Of a DNA stretch of 64,000 nucleotides, positions 17,537 through 27,851 are shown one piece after another (within the stretch, counting starts at the first letter, position 1; each line of letters opens with the position of its first letter). Source of the DNA: Acanthopleuribacter pedis (GTDB lineage: Bacteria > Acidobacteriota > Holophagae > Acanthopleuribacterales > Acanthopleuribacteraceae); contig NZ_JAFREP010000008.1 of assembly GCF_017377855.1 (NCBI RefSeq), forward strand, positions 1 through 64,000. Direction: 5' to 3'. The position numbers and the translations under genes were made by a program. The notes beneath the pieces are model-generated. The model saw only the letters and a list, made by a program, of their open reading frames with translations. It was not told the DNA's origin and did no database searches.

Positions 17537-18595
17537 TTACGCTTCTTCGCTCTGGTAATGGGCCAGGTTGGCGAGCAAGTCCTCGCGCAAATCCTCGATC
17601 AGCACGGTGGGTTCGAGCACCTTGACGAAACGCCCGTAGCTCAATATCCAGGCTTTCAGTTCAAAGCTGACGGCGATATGGAGGGTCACGTGCAAGCTGC
17701 CGTCCCGTTTGAATTGGTTCTTTTGGCTGTGGTGCCAGCGGCGGCTCGCCACGTTTTGGGCGACCAGCTTATCGAACCGCAAGGTGATTTTTTCGGGTTC
17801 CTTCTCGGAGATTAACCCGAAGGAGGACTGGAAGCGTTCTTCCGGGCGGTAATCCTCGGGGTACCAGAAGCGTTCGTCCAGCAAGGTGACCTTGGCGATG
17901 CGCTCGACGGCGAAGGTCAGGTCGCGTTTGCGTTCGGGGCGGTCTGGGTCTGGGTCCAGGTCACGGCGGCCGACGAGGTAGAGCGCGCGTTTGTACATCA
18001 ACATGGTGAGCGGCGACAGTTGGTGCGTTTTCTTGGGGCCGCGCGGTGATTGGTAGACGATTTCAATTTTTTTCTGGTGAACCAGAGCTTGGACCAGCTT
18101 TTCCAAGGCGGCGTTGTGGCTGCTGTAGTCCTTGGGTGCCTCGGTGAAATGAAAAAACTTTTTCTTAAAATCCTTCATCACCATCGAGACCTGGTGGCCC
18201 TGTGTCTTGTGAACGGCGGCGAGGATTTTGTCGAACACGTCCTGGGCGCCCTCGTGGATGAAGGTTCCGTCCAGGAAGGTCATGAAATCAAGGGCCATGT
18301 ACAGGCTCATCAGCTCGTAGGCGGAGCCCTCCATGGTCACGTCGCGGCGGCGGAAGCGCAGCCGGGAGCTGTCCCCTTGGCGAACGACCTCGACGAGCGG
18401 GACGCCGTCGTGGTCGAGGAAGTTGGTGCGAATCTCTTTGAGGTACCGCGAAAGGGTGCGCTCGTGGATGCCGAGCCGTTCGGTTAAATCCTTGAGGCTG
18501 AGGCCGATGGGGTGTTCGTGTAGCCAGTGAATGATTTGGGCGACGCGCATGGCCGCGCCGTAGGTCGGTTTCCCGCTGGGTGGGGTCTCACTCAT
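17537..18595 (-). CDS. WYL-domain transcriptional regulator
   Basis: 352 aa. Residues about 12-65 form a winged helix-turn-helix (GLSLKDLTERLGIHERTLSRYL). The middle to C-terminal region has the WYL fold: an IEIVYQSPRG strand, a YKRALYLVGRR segment where Tyr-Leu-Val stands in the WYL position, FAVERIAKV, and a C-terminal WCX-like domain. Such proteins sense nucleic acids or small ligands and repress or activate nearby genes. Its ATG overlaps the stop of the upstream metallo-hydrolase gene by four bases (ATGA), so the two are translationally coupled and likely share a pathway. Confidence 0.92.
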   Translation of the reverse strand: MSETPPSGKPTYGAAMRVAQIIHWLHEHPIGLSLKDLTERLGIHERTLSRYLKEIRTNFLDHDGVPLVEVVRQGDSSRLRFRRRDVTMEGSAYELMSLYMALDFMTFLDGTFIHEGAQDVFDKILAAVHKTQGHQVSMVMKDFKKKFFHFTEAPKDYSSHNAALEKLVQALVHQKKIEIVYQSPRGPKKTHQLSPLTMLMYKRALYLVGRRDLDPDPDRPERKRDLTFAVERIAKVTLLDERFWYPEDYRPEERFQSSFGLISEKEPEKITLRFDKLVAQNVASRRWHHSQKNQFKRDGSLHVTLHIAVSFELKAWILSYGRFVKVLEPTVLIEDLREDLLANLAHYQSEEA

Positions 18596-19425
18596 ATGTC
18601 CAGGGTCCGCAAGGGCTCGTTCTGTTCGGCAAGGGTAAACGGGATCTTTTCCAGGCCGAGTCGGCGCAGGGCGCGTTTCATTTGCAGGGTCAACAGGCGG
18701 CGGTCGTTGTTGCTGTCGCTGAGGTGGGCCAGGACCAGGTGTTTGACATCGTCGTGGAGGATGTCGGGCAACATGTTGAGCATGCTCTCGTTGCTGAGGT
18801 GGCCGAGCCGGCCGGCGATGCGTTGCTTGAGCGACCAGGGGTAGGGGCCCTCTTTGAGCATTTCAAGGTCGTGGTTGGCCTCGATGAGCAAGGTGTCGCA
18901 GCCTTTGAGGCTTTCGGTGACGAGGCCGCTGGCGTACCCAAAATCGGTGATGTGGCCGAGGGTGCGCTCGCCGCATTCGATGCGGAACCCAATTGGGTCG
19001 ACGGCGTCGTGGGGCAGCGAAATGGGGTGGACACACATGGTACCGAGCTGGACGGAGCGACCGGGAAAGAGCTCGTACCAATCGGCGAACTTCTTTTCGC
19101 GGAGCGCGACGTTAAAGGTGCCCTGGGTGCTGAAAATGGGGATGCCGAATTTGCGGCTCAGGGTGTGGACGGACTTAACGTGGTCGGAGTGTTCGTGGGT
19201 GACCAGGATCGCGGTGAGGTGGCTGGGATCGAAGCCGCGCGCCTCAAGCCGTTTACACGTCTCTTTACCGGAAAAACCGGCGTCAATCAGCAGGTGGGTG
19301 TCCTGGCTGGAAACGAGGCTGCAGTTGCCGGAACTGCCGCTGCCGAGGACGGTTAATCGAAAATCGAGGGAGACTTGCTGGGTGGCGGTTTCGCTGGGTG
19401 GAACCGCCTCGAGAACGTCGGACAT
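18592..19425 (-). CDS. MBL-fold metallo-hydrolase (YycJ/WalJ-like)
   Basis: 277 aa. The motif THEHSDHV gives the binuclear-metal site; LTVLGSGSSGNC and LLIDAGFSGKE at the N-terminus and GHITDFGYAS, LIEANHD and LAHLSDSNND further on match the YycJ/WalJ branch, thought to be a DNA-processing or nuclease-like enzyme. No signal peptide is present. Coupled by a four-base overlap to the WYL regulator downstream. The exact substrate cannot be told from sequence. Confidence 0.92.
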   Translation of the reverse strand: MSDVLEAVPPSETATQQVSLDFRLTVLGSGSSGNCSLVSSQDTHLLIDAGFSGKETCKRLEARGFDPSHLTAILVTHEHSDHVKSVHTLSRKFGIPIFSTQGTFNVALREKKFADWYELFPGRSVQLGTMCVHPISLPHDAVDPIGFRIECGERTLGHITDFGYASGLVTESLKGCDTLLIEANHDLEMLKEGPYPWSLKQRIAGRLGHLSNESMLNMLPDILHDDVKHLVLAHLSDSNNDRRLLTLQMKRALRRLGLEKIPFTLAEQNEPLRTLDI

Positions 19426-19706
19426 GGGCTAACCTTAACCATTCGCGGGAAAATATTGGGTCCTCCGGCCGAGGGGCTACCATATCCTGTGGCGCGAACC
19501 TTTCGGCGGGACACAACTTTTTTTGGCATCCTATCACGATTCGGGGTGGGTGCGCGGGGTTTCTTGGGGCGGGGCCTCGGGACGCGGCGGACGCGGCGCC
19601 GGGTGGTCGGCCCCGGCCGGCTCGGTTTTCGGATGAGTGGCGGGCCGAGCCGTGTTAGGTTTTGTTCCTGAACTTCGTTTAAATGATTCCCTGGGAGGCT
19701 GGAGCC

Positions 19707-20678
19707 ATGAAACCAATGAGACACCGTTACCGACGCAATCGCCGCAACGACGGGATTCGTCGTTTGGTGCGCGAGACAGAGCTTTCGGTGAACGACCTGA
19801 TTTATCCGATGTTTGTGGTGGAAGGGAGCGGCATCAAAAAAGAGATCAGTACCATGCCCGGCAACTACCATCTTTCCATTGATTGTCTGGTCGAGGAAGG
19901 CCGTCGTTTGGTGGACCTGGGCATTCCGGCGGTGAACTTGTTCGGGTACTGCGAGGACAAAGACCTCAAGGGCACGGGCGCGTACAACCCGGACGGTTTG
20001 GTGCAGCGGGCCTTGCGCGCGCTCAAAGCGGATTGCCCGGCGCTGTACCTGCAAACGGATGTGGCCTTGGACCCCTACACCACGACGGGTCACGACGGGT
20101 TGGTGGTCGACGGGGAGATCGTCAACGACGAAACGGTTGATGTGCTGTGTAAACAGGCGGTTTCCCACGCGGAGGCGGGCGGCGACATGATTACCCCTTC
20201 CGACATGATGGACGGCCGTATCGGCGCGATTCGCGACGCCTTGGACGCGGCGGGCTACCAGGACACGGCGATCATGTCTTACGCGGCCAAATACGCGTCT
20301 TGTTTCTACGGTCCCTTCCGCGGCGCGCTCGACAGCGCCCCTCGCGAGGGCGACAAAAAAACCTACCAAATGGATCCGGCCAACCGACGCGAGGCGGTCA
20401 AGGAAGTGACCAAGGATGTGGAAGAAGGCGCGGATGTGGTGATGGTCAAACCGGCGCTGGCTTATTTGGACGTGATCGCGGAGGTGCGGCGCGCGGTGGA
20501 TGTGCCGGTCGCGGCGTACCACGTAAGCGGCGAGTACGGCATGATTATGGCCGCGGCGGAAAAGGGCTGGCTCGATTTGGATCGCGCCATGGTGGAGGCG
20601 ACCTTGGCGATCAAACGTGCGGGCGCCGACATGATCCTGACCTATTTCGCACCGAAATTGGCGGAAGCATTGGCCTAG
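19707..20678 (+). CDS. hemB: Delta-aminolevulinic acid dehydratase (porphobilinogen synthase)
   Basis: 323 aa from the ATG at 19707, with GGGAGG eight bases upstream. It condenses two 5-aminolevulinate molecules to porphobilinogen. The Schiff-base lysine motif is MVKPALAYLD and the second active-site lysine lies in SYAAKYASCFYGPF; a Mg-type allosteric region (an REG segment near residue 212) is also present. The metal site lacks the triple-Cys zinc motif (LQTDVALDPYTTTGHDG), so it belongs to the Mg-dependent class. It reads toward a convergent ATPase gene, with a large repeat block between them. Confidence 0.97.
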   Translation: MKPMRHRYRRNRRNDGIRRLVRETELSVNDLIYPMFVVEGSGIKKEISTMPGNYHLSIDCLVEEGRRLVDLGIPAVNLFGYCEDKDLKGTGAYNPDGLVQRALRALKADCPALYLQTDVALDPYTTTGHDGLVVDGEIVNDETVDVLCKQAVSHAEAGGDMITPSDMMDGRIGAIRDALDAAGYQDTAIMSYAAKYASCFYGPFRGALDSAPREGDKKTYQMDPANRREAVKEVTKDVEEGADVVMVKPALAYLDVIAEVRRAVDVPVAAYHVSGEYGMIMAAAEKGWLDLDRAMVEATLAIKRAGADMILTYFAPKLAEALA

Positions 20679-21549
20679 GGTTTGTCATTGAGACGGGGCG
20701 GGGCAACGATCCGGCGCGTTGAAGGTACGCGCACACCGCGATGTGTGGACCACTTGGCCACATGGCGGTGCGGTGCGGGGTGTTGACCCGGCGCGTGCTG
20801 AAGGCACGCGCACACCGCGATGTGTGGACCACTTGGCCACAGGGCGGTGCGGTGCGGGGTGTTGACCCGGCGCGTGCTGAAGGCACGCGCACACCGCGAT
20901 GTGTGGACCACCATTGATTTGAACGTTCGCCGAAGGCGGACTTCAACCCGCTGCCCTGAAAGGGCTCACTATGGCAGCCCAGGGTCGGGCCCTTTGAAAA
21001 AGGGGCCTACCCTGGGTCTCCGCGGTTCCCGAAAAGCAGGCGCTGAAAGTGCCGGCCCCCGTGTGTTTTTCGGGATTCGATCCTGGTGACATGGCTTAAC
21101 ATGCTCATTTGGAACCGTGTCGGCATTATGGCAAATGGGAAGGGGTGCCGGCGCCAGTCCCTTCAGGACTGGGGGGTCGGTATATCGTGGCGTCCTAGGG
21201 TGGCAGGCGCTCCGCGCCTTTACCCTAGGCTGTCATAGATAACCCCTTTGGGGTAGCTGGATGTGGCTCGGCTTCGCCTCACGTTTAAATGAAGAATGGT
21301 CCCCGCATGAGGGTGTGGGTATGCCTTCAGCACAGGCCGGATCAATCCCATCCCCGCATGAGGGTGTGGGTGTGCCTTCAGCACACGCCGGATCAATCCC
21401 ATCCCCGCATGAGGGTGTGGGTGTGCCTTCAGCACACGCCGGATCAATCCCATCCCCGCATGAGGGTGTGGGTGTGCCTTCAGCACACAGCGGATCAATG
21501 CCTGTCCCCGCATGGCGGTGTGCGGGTGTGCAACCACCGGGCCGGGGCC
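20679..21549. repeat. Composite intergenic repeat R1 with two tandem arrays
   Basis: Fills the gap between convergent hemB and the ATPase gene. It holds a 79-bp tandem unit (about 2.6 copies, 20710-20920), a run of small hairpins (for example GCCC-TGAAA-GGGC at 20953-20965 and AGTCC-CTTCA-GGACT near 21155), and a 51-bp tandem unit (about five copies, 21301-21540). The 51-bp unit read in reverse resembles the 79-bp unit (CGTGCTGAAGGCAC core). Flanks are shared with the block at 27852-28764. Frames crossing it are repetitive and not genes. Confidence 0.9.
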
Positions 21550-22623
21550 CTAGTAATCCTCTTCGTAGTCGTTGAGGTCGTAGACGCATTCGGGCGGTAC
21601 CGCGTCGGCCAACGCCTCCGAGTGGGTCGTGATGAAAAACTGGTTGTTCAGACCCAGCTTGGGTAGGTATTCCAGCATGGCGATTTGCAGCTCGGGGTGC
21701 AGGTGCTGCTCGAACTCGTCAATCAGGATCACCGAGTTGTGGATGTTCATGAAGGCAAAGTCGAAAATGAAGGGGAACACGGCACGCTCGCCCGACGACA
21801 TTTCGGCGATTTCGTATTGGTTCTTGCCGTCGTAGAGGAAGAACCAGGGCACTTCCGAGCCGCTCTCGCGGGGGACGGCACCCTCGAAGCTGTGGTTGGG
21901 GAACAACGTCTTAAACGCCCGTTCCAAGTCGCTGTACAGGTCGCGTTGGCCGGGGCGCAATTGGTAACGGCCCTCGGTGACGCGCTGGTGGAAATACATC
22001 CAGTCGGCGAGGCGACGGCGCAGCATGTTCTCGTCGAAGTTGCCCTTGCGGTCGTCGTGCTCGTCGACGCTGAGCCCCGTCGAGCCGCGGAATTCGTTGT
22101 ACCAAAACACGGAACCGACATTTTTAAAAAGGTCAAAACCCTCGGGCGCTTGGCGGACCAGCTTGCGCGCGTACTCGCGGCCGCGGAACTGGAAGTACTG
22201 ACCGCGGCTGGGTGCGCTGACTTTCCCTTCAACCAAGGTCAGGGTGACGTCCTGTTCCTGGGAGGGCAGCAGCGCCTCGGGGTTCTCGGCGAAGTCGGGC
22301 ACGCGGGAAAAATAATCACAAGCGGCGGCTAATTCGGCGGCCGAGAAGTTGATGCCCAGCAAAACCTCGTAGGGGAATTGCCAGGAGCGTGCCGCCAGTT
22401 CCAGGTAGAAACCGGGCCAATCGAGGTCGGAGGCGCGACGCAGGCGACCGGTGGCGACCCCAAGCGTGGAAGAGATCGCTTGGAGAATGGTCGATTTGCC
22501 GGTGGCGTTTCCACCGTAGAGGATGACCAAATCATTGACTTCCCCGGTCTCCTCGTTAACGAACGACAATTCGTGGTCGTGAAACTTTTTAAAATATTTC
22601 AGGGATAGAGATGCAACTTTCAA
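21550..22623 (-). CDS. Stand-alone AAA/ABC-like ATPase (RecF/OLD type)
   Basis: The TTG at 22623-22621 with AAGGGG six bases upstream is a better start than a TTG ten codons earlier. The product is 357 aa. Walker A is GGNATGKST, followed by a helical insert; an ABC-signature-like MSSGERAVF, Walker B VILIDEFEQHLHPE and a TTHSEALAD switch segment follow. This is the AAA_15/AAA_21 style found in OLD nucleases and in the ATPase halves of several phage-defence modules, but no nuclease or partner gene is adjacent. The 5' neighbour is a 990-bp empty region. The role is unknown: DNA repair or defence are the likely options. Confidence 0.87.
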   Translation of the reverse strand: MKVASLSLKYFKKFHDHELSFVNEETGEVNDLVILYGGNATGKSTILQAISSTLGVATGRLRRASDLDWPGFYLELAARSWQFPYEVLLGINFSAAELAAACDYFSRVPDFAENPEALLPSQEQDVTLTLVEGKVSAPSRGQYFQFRGREYARKLVRQAPEGFDLFKNVGSVFWYNEFRGSTGLSVDEHDDRKGNFDENMLRRRLADWMYFHQRVTEGRYQLRPGQRDLYSDLERAFKTLFPNHSFEGAVPRESGSEVPWFFLYDGKNQYEIAEMSSGERAVFPFIFDFAFMNIHNSVILIDEFEQHLHPELQIAMLEYLPKLGLNNQFFITTHSEALADAVPPECVYDLNDYEEDY

Positions 22624-23612
22624 GCTAAGCCCCTTTTCGCCCGACGATTGCAATCTTCAGCCTTTTCGACGCGCAAACCAAACCTTCTAACATCTTGGGA
22701 TGATTGAGGTCAAGATGTGACTGACGAAAGTGATGCATGGAAGCTGTCTGAAGATATAGGAGGGTGGAGGGCATAGGTTATCCGGCGATAGTTTTATGGT
22801 GAGCGAGATTAAATGCTCATAAGCTTGTAGGTATTGTGTATCTATGGTTGGGACGGAAACGTGGTTCGGTTGAGCGACCGCGTGGACGGCCGGTTCACGC
22901 CGGCGAAACACCGTCACCCGGGGGTGGCGGGCGCCGTGGAGCGCGTGCAACTGGTTCTCTTATCGGTCGATTTCAGCAAAGTTTACGCATTCATGTCCGA
23001 ATTTTTAACGATAACGGCACCTTTTTTAATGAGCATTCCGTGAAAGTGGGGAAATCTTGCGCCGCGACAAAAGTCGCGTTGCCGCGCGACACCCTGGTGT
23101 TGCGAAACAAACCCTGGTGCTTCCCGTGTTTCGCCCGTGCGATGGCGTATTCGGAGGATCCCCCCTGGGGCCCGAAAAACGGTCAAGCGCCGGGTGAACC
23201 GGGACACGCCCGCGGGGCGTGGTCCTGGAACCTCGTGACATCGGCCCGGGAGTGGGTGTGGGGATCCATGCTCGAATCTTTATACAATAAGCATTCGGCG
23301 GCACGAACACGACGCCGCGCAAAGCGTCTCGTTCAGATCGTCACGTGAACAGATCCGCTCCAACTCATAGGTTTTAGCGATGAGGTTCGGTTCCGCTATA
23401 GCATAACGGAAAAATCAAAAATTAACGAATCTTAAAGTGTCGATTTTTGGAGTTGGCTGCGCTTTTTCAGCGGAGCGGCGGCGGGCGCCGGGGTGACACG
23501 GGTGTCGTGATTTTGGCGGTAAACGCACAAAACGCACAGGCGGTCCGGCGTAATTGCCGGAAGCGCTGTGCGATTTGTTGCCGGCCCGTGCCGCTTCGGT
23601 GAGAAATGCGGG
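22624..23612. other. 990-bp region without a recognised gene
   Basis: 22680-22860 is AT-richer than its surroundings and could hold a promoter for the leftward ATPase gene. 22860-23340 is GC-rich with mixed short hairpins (CGCGAC/GTCGCG near 23065). 23390-23440 is AT-rich. Frames on both strands are of low-complexity composition with no ribosome site. The right edge (about 23590-23615) is an arm of the AGCCCGCAT repeat family. Confidence 0.45.
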
Positions 23613-24635
23613 TTAATCCGGCGAGATGCTGATGCGATACGCGTCCTCGCGCACGGCTTCGGTTTCGAAGCGGATGGGCAAGAAATGGCGGATCACGTCC
23701 ATGTTGGTGTGGGTGTGCAGGGAGGGGGTGACGGTGTAGAACGAACCCGCGCCCGCGAGGGCGGCCGGGATCAAGAGTTGGTCGGCCAAATGCTCGCCGA
23801 CCGGTACGCCCGCGGCCAAAAACGCTTTGATTTCCTTAAAAATCTCGGCGGCCAGGAAGCGGGAACGCACGTTGATGCGGCCGATTGCGGAAAAGGTTTC
23901 GTGGACCTGGTTCCCTTGAATCGCCACCTCAAAGCTGTTGCCGGGGGCCAAGCTGTCGCGAACCTCATGGACGAAACAGTGGGTTTTGGGGATTTCCAGC
24001 AATTGCTGCATCTTGCCCATTTGCTGGGTGCCGATCTTGGCCGGGAGCTGGGCGACCCAGGCCCGCGCGGTGCGTTCCACGGTTTCGTGGCCGTCCTTCA
24101 AATGCAGCGGTTGCCATTGTTGGATCGGTTGGGTTTCCAGCACAATGCGACCCCCGCCGGCGGGCACGTAGCCGCGTCGTTCCAAGCGGACCGAAATCTC
24201 GGCGCCCATGCGTTGCAACATGGGAACAAAGGTGCGCTGGATAAACTCAACGGTGGGTGCCTTGGGATTGTGGGTACCGCCCTCGATGACGGCGACACAA
24301 GGGCCGTCGGCCGCCAACAGCGGATACAGAATCGTTTGAAGCACCAGCGTGGTGCTGCCCGCGGTCCCGATGGGGAAATGGTAGCGCCCGGCTTTAACCC
24401 GGCCTGGCTGGAAGCGGAACCCATGGGAACCGAGCTGGACGTTGTCGATCTCGGCCCCGCATAGGGTGGCGGCGGCCCGTACCGCGGTCATGTGCTGTCG
24501 CATTAAGCCCGGCTTCTTGCGTTTGGCGCGCACGTTGTTGATCTGGATGGGTTTTTGGGTCAGTACGGACAGTGCTACGGCGCTGCGAACAACTTGGCCG
24601 CCGCCCTCACCGAGTGATCCGTCAATTACGATCAT
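23613..24635 (-). CDS. rtcA: RNA 3'-terminal phosphate cyclase
   Basis: 340 aa from the ATG at 24635 (AAGGA seven bases upstream), as usual for the family. It converts an RNA 3'-phosphate to a 2',3'-cyclic phosphate using ATP through an enzyme-AMP intermediate. Motifs: IDGSLGEGGGQVVRSA at the N-terminus, then RAKRKKPGLMRQH, and a C-terminal ADQLLIPAALAG stretch followed by HTHTN containing the nucleophilic His. It lies 150 bp downstream of rtcB on the same strand. The stop codon TAA is directly joined to the CCCGCATTTCTCACC edge of the dispersed palindromic repeat. Confidence 0.96.
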   Translation of the reverse strand: MIVIDGSLGEGGGQVVRSAVALSVLTQKPIQINNVRAKRKKPGLMRQHMTAVRAAATLCGAEIDNVQLGSHGFRFQPGRVKAGRYHFPIGTAGSTTLVLQTILYPLLAADGPCVAVIEGGTHNPKAPTVEFIQRTFVPMLQRMGAEISVRLERRGYVPAGGGRIVLETQPIQQWQPLHLKDGHETVERTARAWVAQLPAKIGTQQMGKMQQLLEIPKTHCFVHEVRDSLAPGNSFEVAIQGNQVHETFSAIGRINVRSRFLAAEIFKEIKAFLAAGVPVGEHLADQLLIPAALAGAGSFYTVTPSLHTHTNMDVIRHFLPIRFETEAVREDAYRISISPD

Positions 24636-24785
24636 GGCTTTTTCCTTACACGGTATAGGGCCTGCGCCGGGCAAACCCCAGCCCGCCGGATCGCGAAGGC
24701 CCGGCGAGCGATTGCGTCGGACTTAACCGGCCCGACAGAATGAACGTTGGAGGCGGCGGCCTCGCCGTAAGGGGCATCGGTTGAA

Positions 24786-26015
<1,230 letters not shown>

Positions 26016-26073
26016 GAAAGATGCCTCGTAGAAAAAGTGGATCCGTTGTCGGATCGTGACGGGCGCTAGGTGT

Positions 26074-26089
26074 TGCAGGTCGGGTGCCA
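26074..26089 (-). promoter_or_regulatory. Sigma54 promoter of rtcBA
   Basis: On the minus strand TGGCAC, five bases, CTGCA: the -24 GG and -12 GC have the required spacing. It is about 60 bp from the rtcB ATG and downstream-facing, with the divergent rtcR encoding a sigma54 activator 160 bp away. Confidence 0.87.
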
Positions 26090-26246
26090 AACTTTTGAGA
26101 TGCGCGTTGTTTTGTGTAAACAGCTGGATTATATGTGATTATATTTTTGCGTGGCTTTGGCGGGTTTCTTTTTAAAAATGCGGCTTATCTTTTTGCATAG
26201 GTTGTTAGTGAGATGTATAATTTTGGCCAATGCGCGGGAGGTGCTC

Positions 26247-27851
26247 ATGAAACGGGTGGTGATCGGTTTGTACGGAACCACGTTGGATGGTGGTTTGGGT
26301 CGGCGGCGTTGGCAACGTTGGCGCCCGACAGTGTCGCTGTTCCAGCATGAGGACATGATGATTGATCGGCTTGAGTTGTTGGTTTCTGAAGACCACCGCA
26401 ACGCGGCCGAGGTGTTGGTGGGCGACATTGGTACGGTTGCCCCCGAAACCAAGGTCAACCTGCACACGATGACCTTTCGCGATCCATGGGATTTTGAGGA
26501 AGTGTTCTCGAACCTGATGCAGTTCGCGCAACAGTACCCTTTCAACCAGGACCAAGAAGAATACCTGATTCACATCACCACGGGGACGCACGTTGCTCAG
26601 ATCTGTTTGTTCCTGCTGACGGAAGCCCGTTACTTTCCGGCCAACCTGATCCAAAGTTCGCCGATGCGCAAGGAAAAGGGTCCCGGCTATTACAAAATCA
26701 TTGACCTTGACCTGTCCAAATACGATTCGATTGCCTCGCGTTTCGCGAAGGAGCAGGAGGAAGGCGCGGCCTTCCTGAAGTCCGGGATCGAGACCCGCAA
26801 TGCGCGGTTCAACCAAATGATCGACCAAATCGAAAAGGTTGCGATTCGCTCCAAGTCACCGATCCTGCTGATGGGCCCGACGGGCGCGGGTAAATCGCAC
26901 CTCGCCAAGCGGATTTTCCAACTGAAAAAGATGCGGCGCCAAATCACGGGCCACTTTGTTGAGGTGAACTGCGCCACCTTGCGCGGCGATGCGGCGATGT
27001 CGACCTTGTTCGGTCACGTGCGCGGCGCCTTTACGGGTGCAATCACGGATCGGCCGGGTTTGCTGCGTGGGGCGCACAATGGGGTGATCTTTCTCGACGA
27101 GGTGGGTGAGTTGGGCCCGGATGAGCAGGCAATGCTCCTGCGTGCGCTGGAGGACAAAACCTTTATGCCGGTTGGCTCGGACCGCGAGGTACACAGCGAC
27201 TTCCAATTAATCGCGGGCACGAACCGCAATCTATGGGAGAAGGTGCACAGTGGCGATTTTCGCGAGGATCTGTTGGCGCGCATGAACCTGTGGACCTACA
27301 AGCTGCCGTCGTTGGCGGAGCGCCCGGAGGATTTGGAACCCAACCTTCGCTACGAATTGGAGCGTTTTGCCCGGGAGCACGGTCGCATTACGACTTTTAA
27401 CAAGGAAGCCTACCAGCGGTTTTTGACGTTTGCGACGGGGCCGAAGGGGAAATGGTCGGCCAACTTCCGCGATTTGAACGCGGCGGTGACGCGCATGGCG
27501 ACCTTGTCCGGTGGGAACCGCATCAACGAGGAGATCGTGGGCGAGGAGATCGGTCGCTTGCGCGGTCAGTGGGAACGCCCGGAAAAGGCGGATAAAACCT
27601 TGGTGCGTTATTTCGACAAGGAGGCGTTGGCAGATATCGACCTTTTCGACCGCGCCCAATTGGCCAAGGTACTGGAGATATGCGAAACGGCGCGTTCTTT
27701 GGCGGAGGCGGGGCGGATCCTGTTCGCGGCCAGCCGCGCCAAAAAAGCCAGTTCCAACGACAGTGACCGCCTGCGCAAATACTTGATGAAGTTCGGTTTA
27801 AAAGCAAGCGACATCGTGGGCCAAGGCAACAGGGAAGCGCCGGCGGATTAG
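26247..27851 (+). CDS. rtcR: RtcR, CARF-domain sigma54-dependent activator
   Basis: ATG at 26247 with GGGAGG five bases upstream; 534 aa. Residues 1-185 match the RtcR N-terminal domain (MKRVVIGLYGTTLDGG, then ITTGTHVAQI), a CARF-type sensor thought to bind RNA ends or cyclic-phosphate RNA products. Residues about 190-420 form the AAA+ domain with Walker A GPTGAGKS, the sigma54-contacting GAFTGA, Walker B GVIFLDEVGEL and an arginine finger region. The C-terminus is a helical DNA-binding region, ending in a helix-turn-helix (SLAEAGRILFAASR). It is divergent from rtcBA and presumably activates it in response to RNA damage, as known in Enterobacteria. Confidence 0.96.
   Translation: MKRVVIGLYGTTLDGGLGRRRWQRWRPTVSLFQHEDMMIDRLELLVSEDHRNAAEVLVGDIGTVAPETKVNLHTMTFRDPWDFEEVFSNLMQFAQQYPFNQDQEEYLIHITTGTHVAQICLFLLTEARYFPANLIQSSPMRKEKGPGYYKIIDLDLSKYDSIASRFAKEQEEGAAFLKSGIETRNARFNQMIDQIEKVAIRSKSPILLMGPTGAGKSHLAKRIFQLKKMRRQITGHFVEVNCATLRGDAAMSTLFGHVRGAFTGAITDRPGLLRGAHNGVIFLDEVGELGPDEQAMLLRALEDKTFMPVGSDREVHSDFQLIAGTNRNLWEKVHSGDFREDLLARMNLWTYKLPSLAERPEDLEPNLRYELERFAREHGRITTFNKEAYQRFLTFATGPKGKWSANFRDLNAAVTRMATLSGGNRINEEIVGEEIGRLRGQWERPEKADKTLVRYFDKEALADIDLFDRAQLAKVLEICETARSLAEAGRILFAASRAKKASSNDSDRLRKYLMKFGLKASDIVGQGNREAPAD

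Noticed and set aside
21220-21589. Frames encoding repeated HPHPHAG-type peptides
   Set aside because: Arise from the 51-bp tandem repeat; no start signal; open in several frames as repeats usually are.
22836-23348. Rightward 170-codon frame
   Set aside because: Low-complexity GC-rich composition; no ribosome site; no domain.
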